DNA of 64,000 nt, taken from contig NZ_JADNRQ010000002.1 in the NCBI RefSeq assembly GCF_015594625.1, forward strand, positions 124,001 to 188,000. Reading direction: 5' to 3'. Made by a program: the position numbers and the translations under genes. The DNA is from Desulfallas sp. Bu1-1. Its GTDB lineage: Bacteria > Bacillota > Desulfotomaculia > Desulfotomaculales > Desulfallaceae. Every line of letters begins with the position of its first letter. Within the stretch, counting starts at the first letter, position 1. The notes below the pieces were generated by a model that was not told where the DNA came from, made no database searches, and worked only from the letters and a program-made list of their open reading frames with translations. Positions 6,561 through 14,355 of the stretch are shown piece after piece.

Positions 6561-6947
6561 TTACACTTGAATGATACTATTAATAGTAAAATTTTCTATT
6601 TTCCTTGTATCAATATCTATTTCAAATGAAAAAGGAGCCTCATAAATTGGATTGCAATCACCAGCAAAACGATATTTATCACCAGCTATATCATAATTGG
6701 AATTATACTCTCGCACTTCTACCTCACATTGAACTACTATTTTGCCAGTTATTATTATAATTCCATTATCATCATCGCAACAAATATCCTTCACTTCTTT
6801 GGTTTCAATTTTTATTGGGTGAACAAAACCTGTTTCACTACAATTTTCAATTATATCACTTGGCTCTTTTTTTTTAAAAAATTGCTGAAAAAATGTTTGT
6901 ACATCATCTCTAAATAATTTATCGAAAATATCAACCTCTTTCACCAT
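6561..6947 (-). CDS. Orphan hypothetical protein, AT-rich
   Basis: 128 residues from ATG with a clean ribosome site (gggaggtgtt). It is acidic, with no signal peptide or membrane segment. A cysteine/aspartate cluster (DICCDDDNGIIIITG) sits mid-protein, followed by alternating beta-like segments (KIVVQCEVEVREY, then PFSFEIDIDTRKIENFTI). Codons are strongly A/T-ending, unlike the flagellar genes next to it, so it was probably acquired. I do not recognise the family. Small acidic beta-rich orphans can be immunity proteins, but nothing here proves that. Confidence 0.6.
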   Translation of the reverse strand: MVKEVDIFDKLFRDDVQTFFQQFFKKKEPSDIIENCSETGFVHPIKIETKEVKDICCDDDNGIIIITGKIVVQCEVEVREYNSNYDIAGDKYRFAGDCNPIYEAPFSFEIDIDTRKIENFTINSIIQV

Positions 6948-7093
6948 AACACCTCCCGAGGAATTCAGCCCTTTAAAAACAGAGTTTCACTGTGGCTTTG
7001 GTGCTACTCTTGCGCAAGGAATGAAAAAGGGAACCTAAGAAATCACGTTTCCCAGCCTAATTCAATTTAGAAAACCGTATTCAAATGTAGCTC

Positions 7094-7122
7094 AGGAAGC
7101 CAGCCTTGGGGGCTGGCTTCCT
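7094..7122 (-). terminator. Hairpin after flagellin
   Basis: aggaagccagcc pairs with ggctggcttcct around a 5-base loop, 20 bp after the flagellin stop codon. The T run is poor, but position and stem strength fit an end-of-transcript structure. Confidence 0.6.
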
Positions 7123-7141
7123 GCAAATTTTGTATTCACTT

Positions 7142-8413
7142 TTAACGCAGGAGCTGGAGGACTGCCTGGGGCAGCTGGTTGGCCTGGGCCAGCATGGCCG
7201 TGGCGGCCTGCTGCAGGATGTTCATCTTGGTGAACTCCATCATTTCCTTGGCCATGTCCACGTCGCGGATGCGGGATTCGGCTGCGGTCAGGTTTTCCGC
7301 AGAGGTTCCCAGGTTGTTGATGGTGTGCTCCAGGCGGTTCTGGTAGGCGCCCAGCTTGGAGCGCTCGGCAGACACAGTCTCAATAGCTTTGTTAATCGTA
7401 GTAACTGCGCTGTTTGCCGCTTGCTGGTTCGAGACATCGACTCCCTTCACTTCAAACGTGGTATCGGCGGTAACAGCTGCACCTAAAGTAAAGAGCGTCT
7501 TTCCGGCTGCATCTATAAAGGTTTTATCATCCAAGGATGTGGCGATGACTTGGCCGCTTGAATCCTTAAGCTCGCCACTTGTTACATTGTAAGTGTATAT
7601 TCCTGCTTCCAGGCCACTGTTGGTCACTGCGGCGGTCCCGGTGGCTGTGGTTGTACCACTATCGGTAGCGATTGTCACAGTACCGCTGATTACTGCATCA
7701 TTGAATGTAAAAGTATCGTCACCAGGGGTCACGGCGGTATAAGTCTTACCATCAGTACTAGTGGCAACCGCCTGGCCGCTGCTGTTGATCAGCTCATACT
7801 TACCCGTGCTGTCATTCTTTTTCACCGTGTAGGTACCATCAGCAATATCTTGGGTTGTATTAGTACTCAAATTCACAGTAGCGGTTACGGTATAGTTTAC
7901 ACTACCCACTACGCCCAGGGCAAATCCTCTCATATCATTAACCTGCAATGAGAGGTTCTGGTTTTCATTGGCTCCAATCTGGAATGTTCCCGTGAAAGTG
8001 CCATTCAAGAGTTTTTGGGTGTTGAATTCGGTAGTGTTGCCAATCCGGGCAAGTTCTTGTGCCAGCTGATCTACCTCTTTTTGGATTTCTGCCCGGTCAG
8101 TGGCGGTATTCGTGTCGCTGGCTGATTGGACGGCCAGTTCCCGCATGCGCTGCAGGATGGAGTGGGTTTCGTTCAGTGCACCTTCAGCAGTTTGGATGAG
8201 GGAAATACCGTCTTGAGCATTCTTAGAGGCCATGGCGAGGCCTCGAATCTGCCCTCGCATCTTCTCGCTGATGGCCAGGCCGGCGGCGTCGTCGCCGGCG
8301 CGGTTGATACGCAGGCCGGAAGACAGTTTCTCAAGCGACTTTTGTGAACTAATATTGTTGGCACTCAACTGACGATAGGTGTTCAACGCCGCGATGTTGT
8401 GGTTGATAATCAC
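7142..8413 (-). CDS. hag: Flagellin
   Basis: 423 residues from GTG with aaggaggaatgaa upstream. The conserved N-terminal D0/D1 part begins MIINHNIAALNTYRQLS and contains SSGLRINRAGDDAAGLAISE. The C-terminal D1/D0 part contains AYQNRLEHTINNL, RIRDVDMAKEMMEFTK and ends in QAVLQLLR. The middle (about 170-330) is variable, rich in Thr, Ser and Gly, and forms the exposed D2/D3 domain. Exported by the flagellar type III system and polymerised into the filament. Expression is probably under sigma-28 (promoter 8505-8532) and CsrA (two sites in the leader). A broken second flagellin end lies at 4235. Confidence 0.97.
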   Translation of the reverse strand: MIINHNIAALNTYRQLSANNISSQKSLEKLSSGLRINRAGDDAAGLAISEKMRGQIRGLAMASKNAQDGISLIQTAEGALNETHSILQRMRELAVQSASDTNTATDRAEIQKEVDQLAQELARIGNTTEFNTQKLLNGTFTGTFQIGANENQNLSLQVNDMRGFALGVVGSVNYTVTATVNLSTNTTQDIADGTYTVKKNDSTGKYELINSSGQAVATSTDGKTYTAVTPGDDTFTFNDAVISGTVTIATDSGTTTATGTAAVTNSGLEAGIYTYNVTSGELKDSSGQVIATSLDDKTFIDAAGKTLFTLGAAVTADTTFEVKGVDVSNQQAANSAVTTINKAIETVSAERSKLGAYQNRLEHTINNLGTSAENLTAAESRIRDVDMAKEMMEFTKMNILQQAATAMLAQANQLPQAVLQLLR

Positions 8414-8424
8414 TTCTTCATTCC

Positions 8425-8450
8425 TCCTTGAAAATAAATTTGCTTCCTTG
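8425..8450 (-). promoter_or_regulatory. Two candidate CsrA-binding sites in the flagellin leader
   Basis: On the minus strand CAAGGA occurs at 8445-8450 and again at 8425-8430, the second overlapping the Shine-Dalgarno sequence. CAAGGA is the core of the CsrA consensus, and two sites about 20 nt apart with one over the ribosome site is the arrangement by which CsrA represses hag translation in Bacillus subtilis. The csrA and fliW genes are immediately upstream. Confidence 0.6.
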
Positions 8451-8504
8451 CGTTTGTATGTCCCGGGTGGCCACCCGACGGGATTTTAAATATCCCTACC
8501 TTTA

Positions 8505-8532
8505 ATATTCGGTTATTTGGCAGCATACTTTA
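8505..8532 (-). promoter_or_regulatory. Sigma-28 (sigma-D) promoter of flagellin
   Basis: Minus strand: TAAA (8529-8532), 16 bases, then CCGAATAT (8505-8512). The consensus is TAAA-N14-16-CCGATAT, so one extra base is present in the -10 element. It lies between csrA and hag, so hag has its own promoter. Confidence 0.7.
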
Positions 8533-8543
8533 GAATTTGGTAA

Positions 8544-8771
8544 CTATTTGTTGAAAAAACTTTTCAATAAATCAGCCGCGGTGCCTGTATTTGAAAGGGC
8601 GGTGATGTTTTCGTCCCTTACGGCCTGGTATAATTCGCTGCGCAAGATCAACAAGTTTTTGGGAGCATCAATGCCGATTTTCACACCGTCTTCCATGATC
8701 TCCAGGACGGTGATTTTGATGTCGTCACCCAGCATGACGCCCTGGTTTTTTTTGCGGGTCAGGACCAGCAT
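8544..8771 (-). CDS. csrA: Carbon storage regulator CsrA, translational regulator
   Basis: 75 residues with the family hallmark MLVLTRKKNQGVMLGDDIKI at the start and GVKIGIDAPK in the middle. It is an RNA-binding dimer that blocks ribosome access to target mRNAs; in flagellated firmicutes the main target is flagellin mRNA. Its ATG overlaps the fliW stop by one base (TAATG), so the two are translationally coupled. The C-terminal tail (residues 50-75) is longer than in E. coli CsrA, as in B. subtilis, where FliW binds it. Confidence 0.95.
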   Translation of the reverse strand: MLVLTRKKNQGVMLGDDIKITVLEIMEDGVKIGIDAPKNLLILRSELYQAVRDENITALSNTGTAADLLKSFFNK

Positions 8772-9259
8772 TATTTCCCCTCCCCGCCACTAACTTTTCC
8801 CTCTTCCCCTTTTGTTGTTGACGATCCACCGGCGCCGGGGAAAAGGCGGTGTTTTGTTGTATAAGGCGAACCGGTCAGGATTACCTGCTTGCCCCTGTTC
8901 AGCCTGGTGTTGATCACTATGGGGGCCACCAGGTTGGCGGTGGCGCCGCCGGGGTTGTCCCCGGGCACCGTGATCACCGCCAGCACCAGCGCTTCCGAGG
9001 GGGTTTGCAGGTGCAGTTCCTCGATGTCGGAATCCGGGATTTCAAAGGAGTACCCCTGGAAAAATTTAAACGGGTCGATAACCAGCAGGGCAACCGCGGG
9101 GTCTTCCACTGCGTGCAGCCAGTGGAAGTCCTCCGCGCCTTCCACGGGAAGAATAAAGAAGCTGCGCAGTTGTTCAAAGCCGGGGATGCCTTTGGGAAAA
9201 ATGATAACTTTTGTTTCGTCTATCTCCAAAACGCCAAAACGGGCGGAATTTATTTTCAT
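8771..9259 (-). CDS. fliW: Flagellar assembly factor FliW, CsrA antagonist
   Basis: 162 residues from ATG at 9259, chosen because aaggag lies 8 bases upstream; an earlier in-frame start at 9280 lacks this. Family motifs are LEIDETKVIIFPKGIPGFE and LLVIDPFKFF. FliW binds either newly made flagellin or CsrA; when flagellin is exported FliW is free to inhibit CsrA and flagellin is translated. A low-complexity tail (GGSSTTKGEEGKVSGGEGK) is longer than usual. Coupled to csrA. Confidence 0.93.
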   Translation of the reverse strand: MKINSARFGVLEIDETKVIIFPKGIPGFEQLRSFFILPVEGAEDFHWLHAVEDPAVALLVIDPFKFFQGYSFEIPDSDIEELHLQTPSEALVLAVITVPGDNPGGATANLVAPIVINTRLNRGKQVILTGSPYTTKHRLFPGAGGSSTTKGEEGKVSGGEGK

Positions 9260-9361
9260 CAGCTTTGCTCCTTTAGCCATAAAATTCTACCTTGAAATAA
9301 ATTTTCAGGTGACCCTGATCAGGTCACCCGCACAAGTAACTCTCGCATTGTCATCTATAAC

Positions 9362-10360
9362 CTATTTTAAGAAATTTAACAGGCTGGTTTGCATAATTCC
9401 CGCACCCACCGCTAAGGACGCGTTGTATGCCAGTTGCTGCTGGCTGTATTCTATGGACAGCCGGGCGATGTCCGCGGCTTCGATGTTGTCTAGGCTTTGG
9501 GTCAATTTGACTTCTTGATCAAGCAATTGTGTCTTTAAAGATTCAAAATGCTGGTAGCGGGCTCCCACGGCAACACGGTGCTGAAGCAGTTTATTCTTCT
9601 CTTTTTGCAGTTCACTTATACTAATTTGTAAATCGCTAGTTTTATTGCCCATTAACCGGTCCCTTAATTCAAATAGCACTTTAAAAATGCCCTCCCCTTG
9701 GGCGATACCATCGGCATCATATTGAAAAACAGTGTATACACGTGTAGTTGAGTCATATGTTCCTTTTCCAAACACACCGGCAGGAGCGTCGAGGTTAGTC
9801 GGATCATAAGTAATACCCGGCTCATCAATGCGGTAGAAGGTATTGGCCGCAACCTCGCGTGTTATTTCCTGAACGTTACCCTTATAAACTATCATGTCGC
9901 GACCTTTAGTGTCCTTTATACGTTCAAAGGGAGGGGCATCATTTTGGGTTCCGGCATAGATATATTTCCCGCCCACGGTTGAGTTGGCCAGATCCTTTAC
10001 CTGGTCAATCAATTTGTCTATCTGCTCTCCTATAGCAATACGATCATTTTCATTATAAGTGTCGTTGGCGGCCTGAATGGCATATTCCAAGGCTTTGTCC
10101 AGCACATTCCCCAGGGTACCCATGGAAACGTCGCTCATTTCCAGGAATGACAACCCGTCATCTATATTTCTGTTGTACTGTTCATTGTAAGACAGCGTGG
10201 CTCTAATTTTCAGGAACTCGCCCATTACGTTCGGGTCGTCGCTGGGACGCAGGATACGTTTACCGGTGGAGAGCTGTTCCTGGCTGCGGGCCAGCTTACC
10301 CAAATTGCCCTGGATGCTGTTGAGCACTTGGCTGGCCATGTACCTGTTGGTAATCCTCAT
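9362..10360 (-). CDS. flgL: Flagellar hook-filament junction protein FlgL (HAP3)
   Basis: 332 residues. N-terminal MRITNRYMASQVLNSIQGNL and LSTGKRILRPSDDPNVM, and C-terminal LSQSLDNIEAADIARLSIEYS-like coiled coil, match flagellin-related junction proteins. It is secreted and caps the hook together with FlgK before the filament grows. It follows flgK by 19 bp in the flgM operon. The length is ordinary for the family. Confidence 0.93.
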   Translation of the reverse strand: MRITNRYMASQVLNSIQGNLGKLARSQEQLSTGKRILRPSDDPNVMGEFLKIRATLSYNEQYNRNIDDGLSFLEMSDVSMGTLGNVLDKALEYAIQAANDTYNENDRIAIGEQIDKLIDQVKDLANSTVGGKYIYAGTQNDAPPFERIKDTKGRDMIVYKGNVQEITREVAANTFYRIDEPGITYDPTNLDAPAGVFGKGTYDSTTRVYTVFQYDADGIAQGEGIFKVLFELRDRLMGNKTSDLQISISELQKEKNKLLQHRVAVGARYQHFESLKTQLLDQEVKLTQSLDNIEAADIARLSIEYSQQQLAYNASLAVGAGIMQTSLLNFLK

Positions 10361-10379
10361 ACTATAATCCTCCCGGGTT

Positions 10380-11852
10380 TTAGAACAAGCGGTTGATAAT
10401 CACATCCAGCATACTGTCCAGGGTGTTGATCACCCTTGCGGAAGCCTGGAAGCCGTACTGGAACTGCACCATGCGGGTTAACTCTTCATCGATGGACACC
10501 CCGGAAACCGAATCCCGCAGGGCGATAATTTGTTTGCTGATGGCGGCCTGGTTCTCGGCCATACCGCCGGCGCTTTTGACACCACTGCCCACCTCGGTGA
10601 CCAGCAGGCCATAATACTGTTCAAAAGTGTTACCTTTCAGGGCTGTAATGTTTTTATCCCTAAGGCTGGCAACATCACCGGCTTTTGTACCGTCAAGGTC
10701 GCCCGGGTTGTCACTAAGATCTTTGATTACCTTAAAGCTATGACTGCCCAAATCGCCTTCAAAAAAATGTTCGTCAACATCAAAAGAAGGATCATTGGAA
10801 GGATCGGTTGAGGGATCGGACGGATCATAATTGGCAGAAAACATCGTCTTGGCAATCTCTTCCTTCATTTTCACCGCCAGTTGGTTTAACATTGTTCTGA
10901 AATCGGTGACGTTTTGCCTGGCGTATTCCAACCCCAGCAGCGAACCGCCTTGTTGAGCGTCATCACATTTTTGAGTTAAATTTAAAGACGGTGCTGAAGG
11001 GTCTGTGCCGTATACCAGTTCCACTTCTTTAGCAGCGTTAAAACTTATATTAAATTGTTGCGGATTATTTATATCTATTTCAAAAGTAGAGTCAAATAAA
11101 AATATTTTAGTAATCTCACCCGTCGGGCTCCCCGGCAACGGAGCGCGTTCCACCTTTACCGGGGCATACTCGCTTAATTCTTCCAGCAGCTGGTCTCGAT
11201 TATCAAGCAGGTCGTTGGGTTGCTGCCCCAGGGCATAGATTTTTTTAATTTGGGTCGTCAGATCACTAATCTGGGTAATTATATCGTTAATCCGGTTGAC
11301 TTGGTCCGCCAGACTGCCCGCTAACCCTGTGCCAGGATCACTGGCAATGCTTTTCTCGATGTCTTCCAGCTGTTTATAGGTGGAGGACATCAGCGTAGCC
11401 AGTTCATTGCCCAGTTCCACCACCGCGGCCTTGGCGCCGTCATCCTGGGGATTGTTGTTCAAATTCATCCAGGCTTTAAAAAAGTCCACGATCCGGTCTC
11501 CAATGCCGGTCGTGGCGGGCTCGCCGAAAGCGGCCTCGGCCCTTTGCAAAAAGTTGATCTGGTCCTGCCAGTATCCTGTGGCGGTGACAGCCTGGCGCAC
11601 CCCGTTGTCCAGGTACTCGTCCTTGATCCTGCGTATGCTGTCAACCCCTACCCCGCTGCCGAACTGCCCCGGGGTGACGGAACTGTTCAGGCCGGGGTTT
11701 GTATACGGGTCGGTCACCCTGATCACGGCCTCCTGGCGGGAGTAACCGGGGGTGCTGGCGTTGGCCAGGTTGTGTCCGGTGATGTCCAGCGCGTGCTGGT
11801 GCACTTTCAAGCCCCTCCGGGCGATCTCCAATCCGAAAAATGTTCCGGGCAT
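10380..11852 (-). CDS. flgK: Flagellar hook-associated protein FlgK (HAP1)
   Basis: 490 residues. The N-terminus contains LEIARRGLKVHQHALDITGH and NLANASTPGYSRQEA, the rod/hook family signature, and the C-terminus ends in the D0 helix (EELTRMVQFQYGFQASARVI). It joins hook to filament after export. A Pro/Asp/Ser-rich segment (about 345-362) is an internal low-complexity loop. Lies between flgN, its likely chaperone, and flgL. Confidence 0.95.
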   Translation of the reverse strand: MPGTFFGLEIARRGLKVHQHALDITGHNLANASTPGYSRQEAVIRVTDPYTNPGLNSSVTPGQFGSGVGVDSIRRIKDEYLDNGVRQAVTATGYWQDQINFLQRAEAAFGEPATTGIGDRIVDFFKAWMNLNNNPQDDGAKAAVVELGNELATLMSSTYKQLEDIEKSIASDPGTGLAGSLADQVNRINDIITQISDLTTQIKKIYALGQQPNDLLDNRDQLLEELSEYAPVKVERAPLPGSPTGEITKIFLFDSTFEIDINNPQQFNISFNAAKEVELVYGTDPSAPSLNLTQKCDDAQQGGSLLGLEYARQNVTDFRTMLNQLAVKMKEEIAKTMFSANYDPSDPSTDPSNDPSFDVDEHFFEGDLGSHSFKVIKDLSDNPGDLDGTKAGDVASLRDKNITALKGNTFEQYYGLLVTEVGSGVKSAGGMAENQAAISKQIIALRDSVSGVSIDEELTRMVQFQYGFQASARVINTLDSMLDVIINRLF

Positions 11853-11866
11853 GGTATCCCCGCTTT

Positions 11867-12358
11867 CTACACAGTTTTATCGAGCACGCCCGGCGGGCGG
11901 TCGCTCCGCTTCAACGCACCGCTGTGCTGATAGGTTTCTCCGCCGCCGGAGGCGATAATTTGCAGCAATGTTTCGTTAACCTGCATGGCCCGCCTGGTGA
12001 GCAGGCCGTTGATTTCGTTCAGGCTTTTCAATTGTTCAAAATCCTGTTTCAGTTCCAGTTGAAGTTCTTTAAGCCTGTCCCGCAGGGCTGCCGGGGCTCC
12101 GGGCAAAATGTCGCTCAGGGTCGCCCCCGGTTCCAGGCCCAATGCTTGCTCCAGCTTGCTTTGCACCTGCTCCCTTTGTTTGTCCAGCACGGCCATTTGC
12201 CCTGCCAGCCCGGTCAGTTTTTGTACCGCCGCCTGCAAGGACTGGATATCCACCTGGCGCAGGGCCCGGTTTTGAGCCCCGGAGGCCTTGATTTGTTCCT
12301 TGACCAGCTTGCCCTGGGCGGCCAGTATTTCAGCCAGTTCAAAAAAAAGAGGCTCCAC
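11867..12358 (-). CDS. flgN: FlgN-family flagellar export chaperone
   Basis: 163 residues from GTG at 12358 (ggcggag 8 bases upstream). The open frame continues to 12424, but that part reads through a sequence repeated elsewhere (see 12405) and has no ribosome site. The protein is almost wholly helical with heptad patterns (LAEILAAQGKLVKEQIKA, LKELQLELKQDFEQLKSL), matching FlgN, which binds FlgK and FlgL in the cytoplasm and delivers them to the export gate. Sequence conservation in this family is low, but the position directly before flgK supports the call. Confidence 0.8.
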   Translation of the reverse strand: MEPLFFELAEILAAQGKLVKEQIKASGAQNRALRQVDIQSLQAAVQKLTGLAGQMAVLDKQREQVQSKLEQALGLEPGATLSDILPGAPAALRDRLKELQLELKQDFEQLKSLNEINGLLTRRAMQVNETLLQIIASGGGETYQHSGALKRSDRPPGVLDKTV

Positions 12359-12404
12359 GAATACAACTCCGCCTTTCGAAATCGTGTGTCCCAATCCAAT
12401 GCTC

Positions 12405-12440
12405 CGTTCGCTCCGGAAAGCCACCGGATCGCCTGCCGCT
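12405..12440. repeat. Short degenerate dispersed repeat, copy 1
   Basis: A 36-bp sequence beginning cgttcgctccggaaag resembles 40378-40412 (cgttcgctccagaaag...gatcgcc...gcc.ct). It lies between flaG and flgN, overlapping the unused upstream extension of flgN. Its nature is unknown. Confidence 0.4.
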
Positions 12441-12465
12441 GTTTATTTTGCAGTCAAATAAATTA

Positions 12466-12831
12466 TCAGATATATTCGTCTATGTTCAATCCCCGGGAGT
12501 CCTGCATCTTATTGAGCAGCTCGCCGGCTTTTTCCGGTTCAAGCCTCTTTTTAGCGCCGGTCCAGGTGTTCAGCATTTCTATGAAGTCCTGTCCCGCACT
12601 GTTCTTTTTGTGCGCAAAACGCAGCGGCAAATCATACGCCTGTGAGGCATCGTTGAGCCGTTCCACCGTTTTGTTCAGCATGTCCCTGTTCAGCGCCGCC
12701 GCGGCATCGCTGTCGCTGACGGGTTTTTGCTGGTAGTCGGGCCGGCGCGATTCCTGCGCCTGCCGGGAGGCCACGTCATCGTGCGTGGCGTAGGATTGCA
12801 AACCACCCGCTGCTATTTTCACGGCATCCAC
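12466..12831 (-). CDS. FlaG-family flagellar protein
   Basis: 121 residues. The segment LNKTVERLNDASQAYDLPLR matches the FlaG core (V-E-x-L-N-x-x-x-x-x-x-x-L-x-F), followed by a short strand region and EPEKAGELLNKMQDSRGLNI corresponding to the usual P-P-E-K-x-L-x-x-x-x-x-x-x-x-G-L end. FlaG influences filament length in other bacteria. A GTG nine bases inside the ATG is an alternative start and fits the ggggtgg ribosome site better. It lies between flgM and flgN, an ordinary place for it. Confidence 0.65.
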   Translation of the reverse strand: MDAVKIAAGGLQSYATHDDVASRQAQESRRPDYQQKPVSDSDAAAALNRDMLNKTVERLNDASQAYDLPLRFAHKKNSAGQDFIEMLNTWTGAKKRLEPEKAGELLNKMQDSRGLNIDEYI

Positions 12832-12878
12832 CCCCGTCCAAAATTTTTATATCACCGGGAAGTTTAATTGATGACCGG

Positions 12879-13181
12879 TTAACCTTTTTGGCCTAGAACC
12901 GTGCCCGCCGCCCCCTCCCGGATCATCCCTTCGGCTATTTTTTCCTCAGAGATTGTGTAGGTTCCGTTGTTGATCCTGGCTTTGATCTCCTCAACCTTAT
13001 CCTGCCGGATGCCGGGCATTTCCTTGAGCATGGCCCGGTAGGCAAGCATTTCCCTGGCCCCTGGTGATATTTCGGCCCGGTCCTGCTCGGGTTTCCCTTG
13101 TTCTTGCTTAATTTCCCTGTTTTTTTCGTTCCAGGTTTTATACAGGTCGATGACGCCCGGGCCCAGGTGAGTGATTTTCAT
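12879..13181 (-). CDS. flgM: Anti-sigma-28 factor FlgM
   Basis: 100 residues. The C-terminal half DKVEEIKARINNGTYTISEE then KIAEGMI is the sigma-28-binding helix region of FlgM, and the N-terminal half is charged and likely unstructured. FlgM holds sigma-28 inactive until the hook is finished and FlgM is exported or otherwise released. It is the first gene of the flgM-flaG-flgN-flgK-flgL-fliW-csrA operon and is itself preceded by a sigma-28 promoter, giving autoregulation. Confidence 0.93.
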   Translation of the reverse strand: MKITHLGPGVIDLYKTWNEKNREIKQEQGKPEQDRAEISPGAREMLAYRAMLKEMPGIRQDKVEEIKARINNGTYTISEEKIAEGMIREGAAGTVLGQKG

Positions 13182-13222
13182 GCGCTCACCGCCTTTGACA
13201 ACGCATTGATTCTTAATTTGAT

Positions 13223-13250
13223 ATATCGGCAGTTGTGGCCGTTCACTTTA
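13223..13250 (-). promoter_or_regulatory. Sigma-28 (sigma-D) promoter of the flgM operon
   Basis: Minus strand: TAAA (13247-13250), 16 bases, then GCCGATAT (13223-13230), an almost perfect sigma-28 promoter, about 40 bp ahead of the flgM start codon. It sits in the 88-bp gap after cheB. Confidence 0.8.
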
Positions 13251-13269
13251 GGAATAAATTCTGCTTTTG

Positions 13270-14355
13270 TCAAACCATGCGCATTAACTCGCCGGCAATT
13301 TGCTGCAACGGCAGCACTTTTTCCGCCGCCCCCAGTTCAACGGCGGCCCTGGGCATGCCGTACACCACGCAGGTGCTCTCGTCCTGGGCGATGGTCCGCC
13401 CCCCTCGTTCCCTGATGGCCAGCATCCCCCGGGCGCCGTCCCGGCCCATGCCGGTCAGCAGCACGCCCACCGCCCGGCTGCCCGCCACCTGCGCGGCCGA
13501 ATTCATCACCACGTCCACCGAGGGACGAAATCCGCCCGGCGGCACGGGCTTATTGCTCCTTTCCAGCGACACGCTGAGCCTGTCTCCATACCGGCGCAGG
13601 AACAGGTCATAACCCGCCGGCGCCACCAGCACCCGGCCCGGCAATACTCTGTCGCCGTGCTCGGCATGTTTTACTTCCATCCTGCACCTGCGGTTCAAAT
13701 GCTCGGCCATCGGCCCGCTGAATCCCACCGGGATATGCTGCACCACCACCACGCCGCAGGGAAAATTGGCGGGTAGCGCCGGCAGCAGCGATTGCAGCGC
13801 CGCCGGCCCGCCGGTGGAGGAACCGACCACCACCAGTTCCACCCTGCCGGAAGCGGTCTTTTCCACCGGCGCGGCAGCCGGCGCCGGGCGGGCGGGCTTT
13901 ATTCCCGGTTCGGGCCGGGGCGGCGCGGGCGCGGGCGTGGCCATGCACCTGCCCGGCGACGCCCGCCTGGCCACCCTGATTTTACGGGTTAGTTCCGCCG
14001 CCATTTTTTCTGCGCCGCCCGGCTTCACCGGCTTGGGCACAAAATCCACCGCGCCGGCGGCCAGCGCCTCCATGGTAACCCGGGCCCCCTCGGTTGTATG
14101 TGCGCTGAGCATGATTACCGGCACCGGGCACTGGCGCATCAGCCGGGTAACGGTTTCCACCCCGTTCAAACCCGGCATTTCCACGTCCATGGTCACCACG
14201 TCGGGCCGCAGGAGAGTCACCTTTTGGATGGCCTCTTCCCCGCCGGCGGCGGTGTCAATCACCTTGATGTCGGCCTGGGTTTCCAGCATGCGGGCGATGA
14301 CCCGGCGCATCAGCGCCGAATCGTCCACCACCAGCACCTTAATTGGCTGCAGCAT
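13270..14355 (-). CDS. cheB: Chemotaxis response regulator protein-glutamate methylesterase CheB
   Basis: 361 residues from the ATG at 14355; the longer open frame reaches into cheA. The receiver domain (1-120) starts IKVLVVDDSALMRRVIARML and contains the phosphorylation site DVVTMDVEMPGLNG. A Pro/Ala linker (about 135-180) leads to the methylesterase domain with SSTGGPAALQSLL (active Ser), VVVQHIPVGFSG (His) and LLTGMGRDGARG (Asp). It removes methyl groups from receptors during adaptation. The start overlaps the cheA stop by 17 bases, suggesting coupling. Confidence 0.95.
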   Translation of the reverse strand: MLQPIKVLVVDDSALMRRVIARMLETQADIKVIDTAAGGEEAIQKVTLLRPDVVTMDVEMPGLNGVETVTRLMRQCPVPVIMLSAHTTEGARVTMEALAAGAVDFVPKPVKPGGAEKMAAELTRKIRVARRASPGRCMATPAPAPPRPEPGIKPARPAPAAAPVEKTASGRVELVVVGSSTGGPAALQSLLPALPANFPCGVVVVQHIPVGFSGPMAEHLNRRCRMEVKHAEHGDRVLPGRVLVAPAGYDLFLRRYGDRLSVSLERSNKPVPPGGFRPSVDVVMNSAAQVAGSRAVGVLLTGMGRDGARGMLAIRERGGRTIAQDESTCVVYGMPRAAVELGAAEKVLPLQQIAGELMRMV

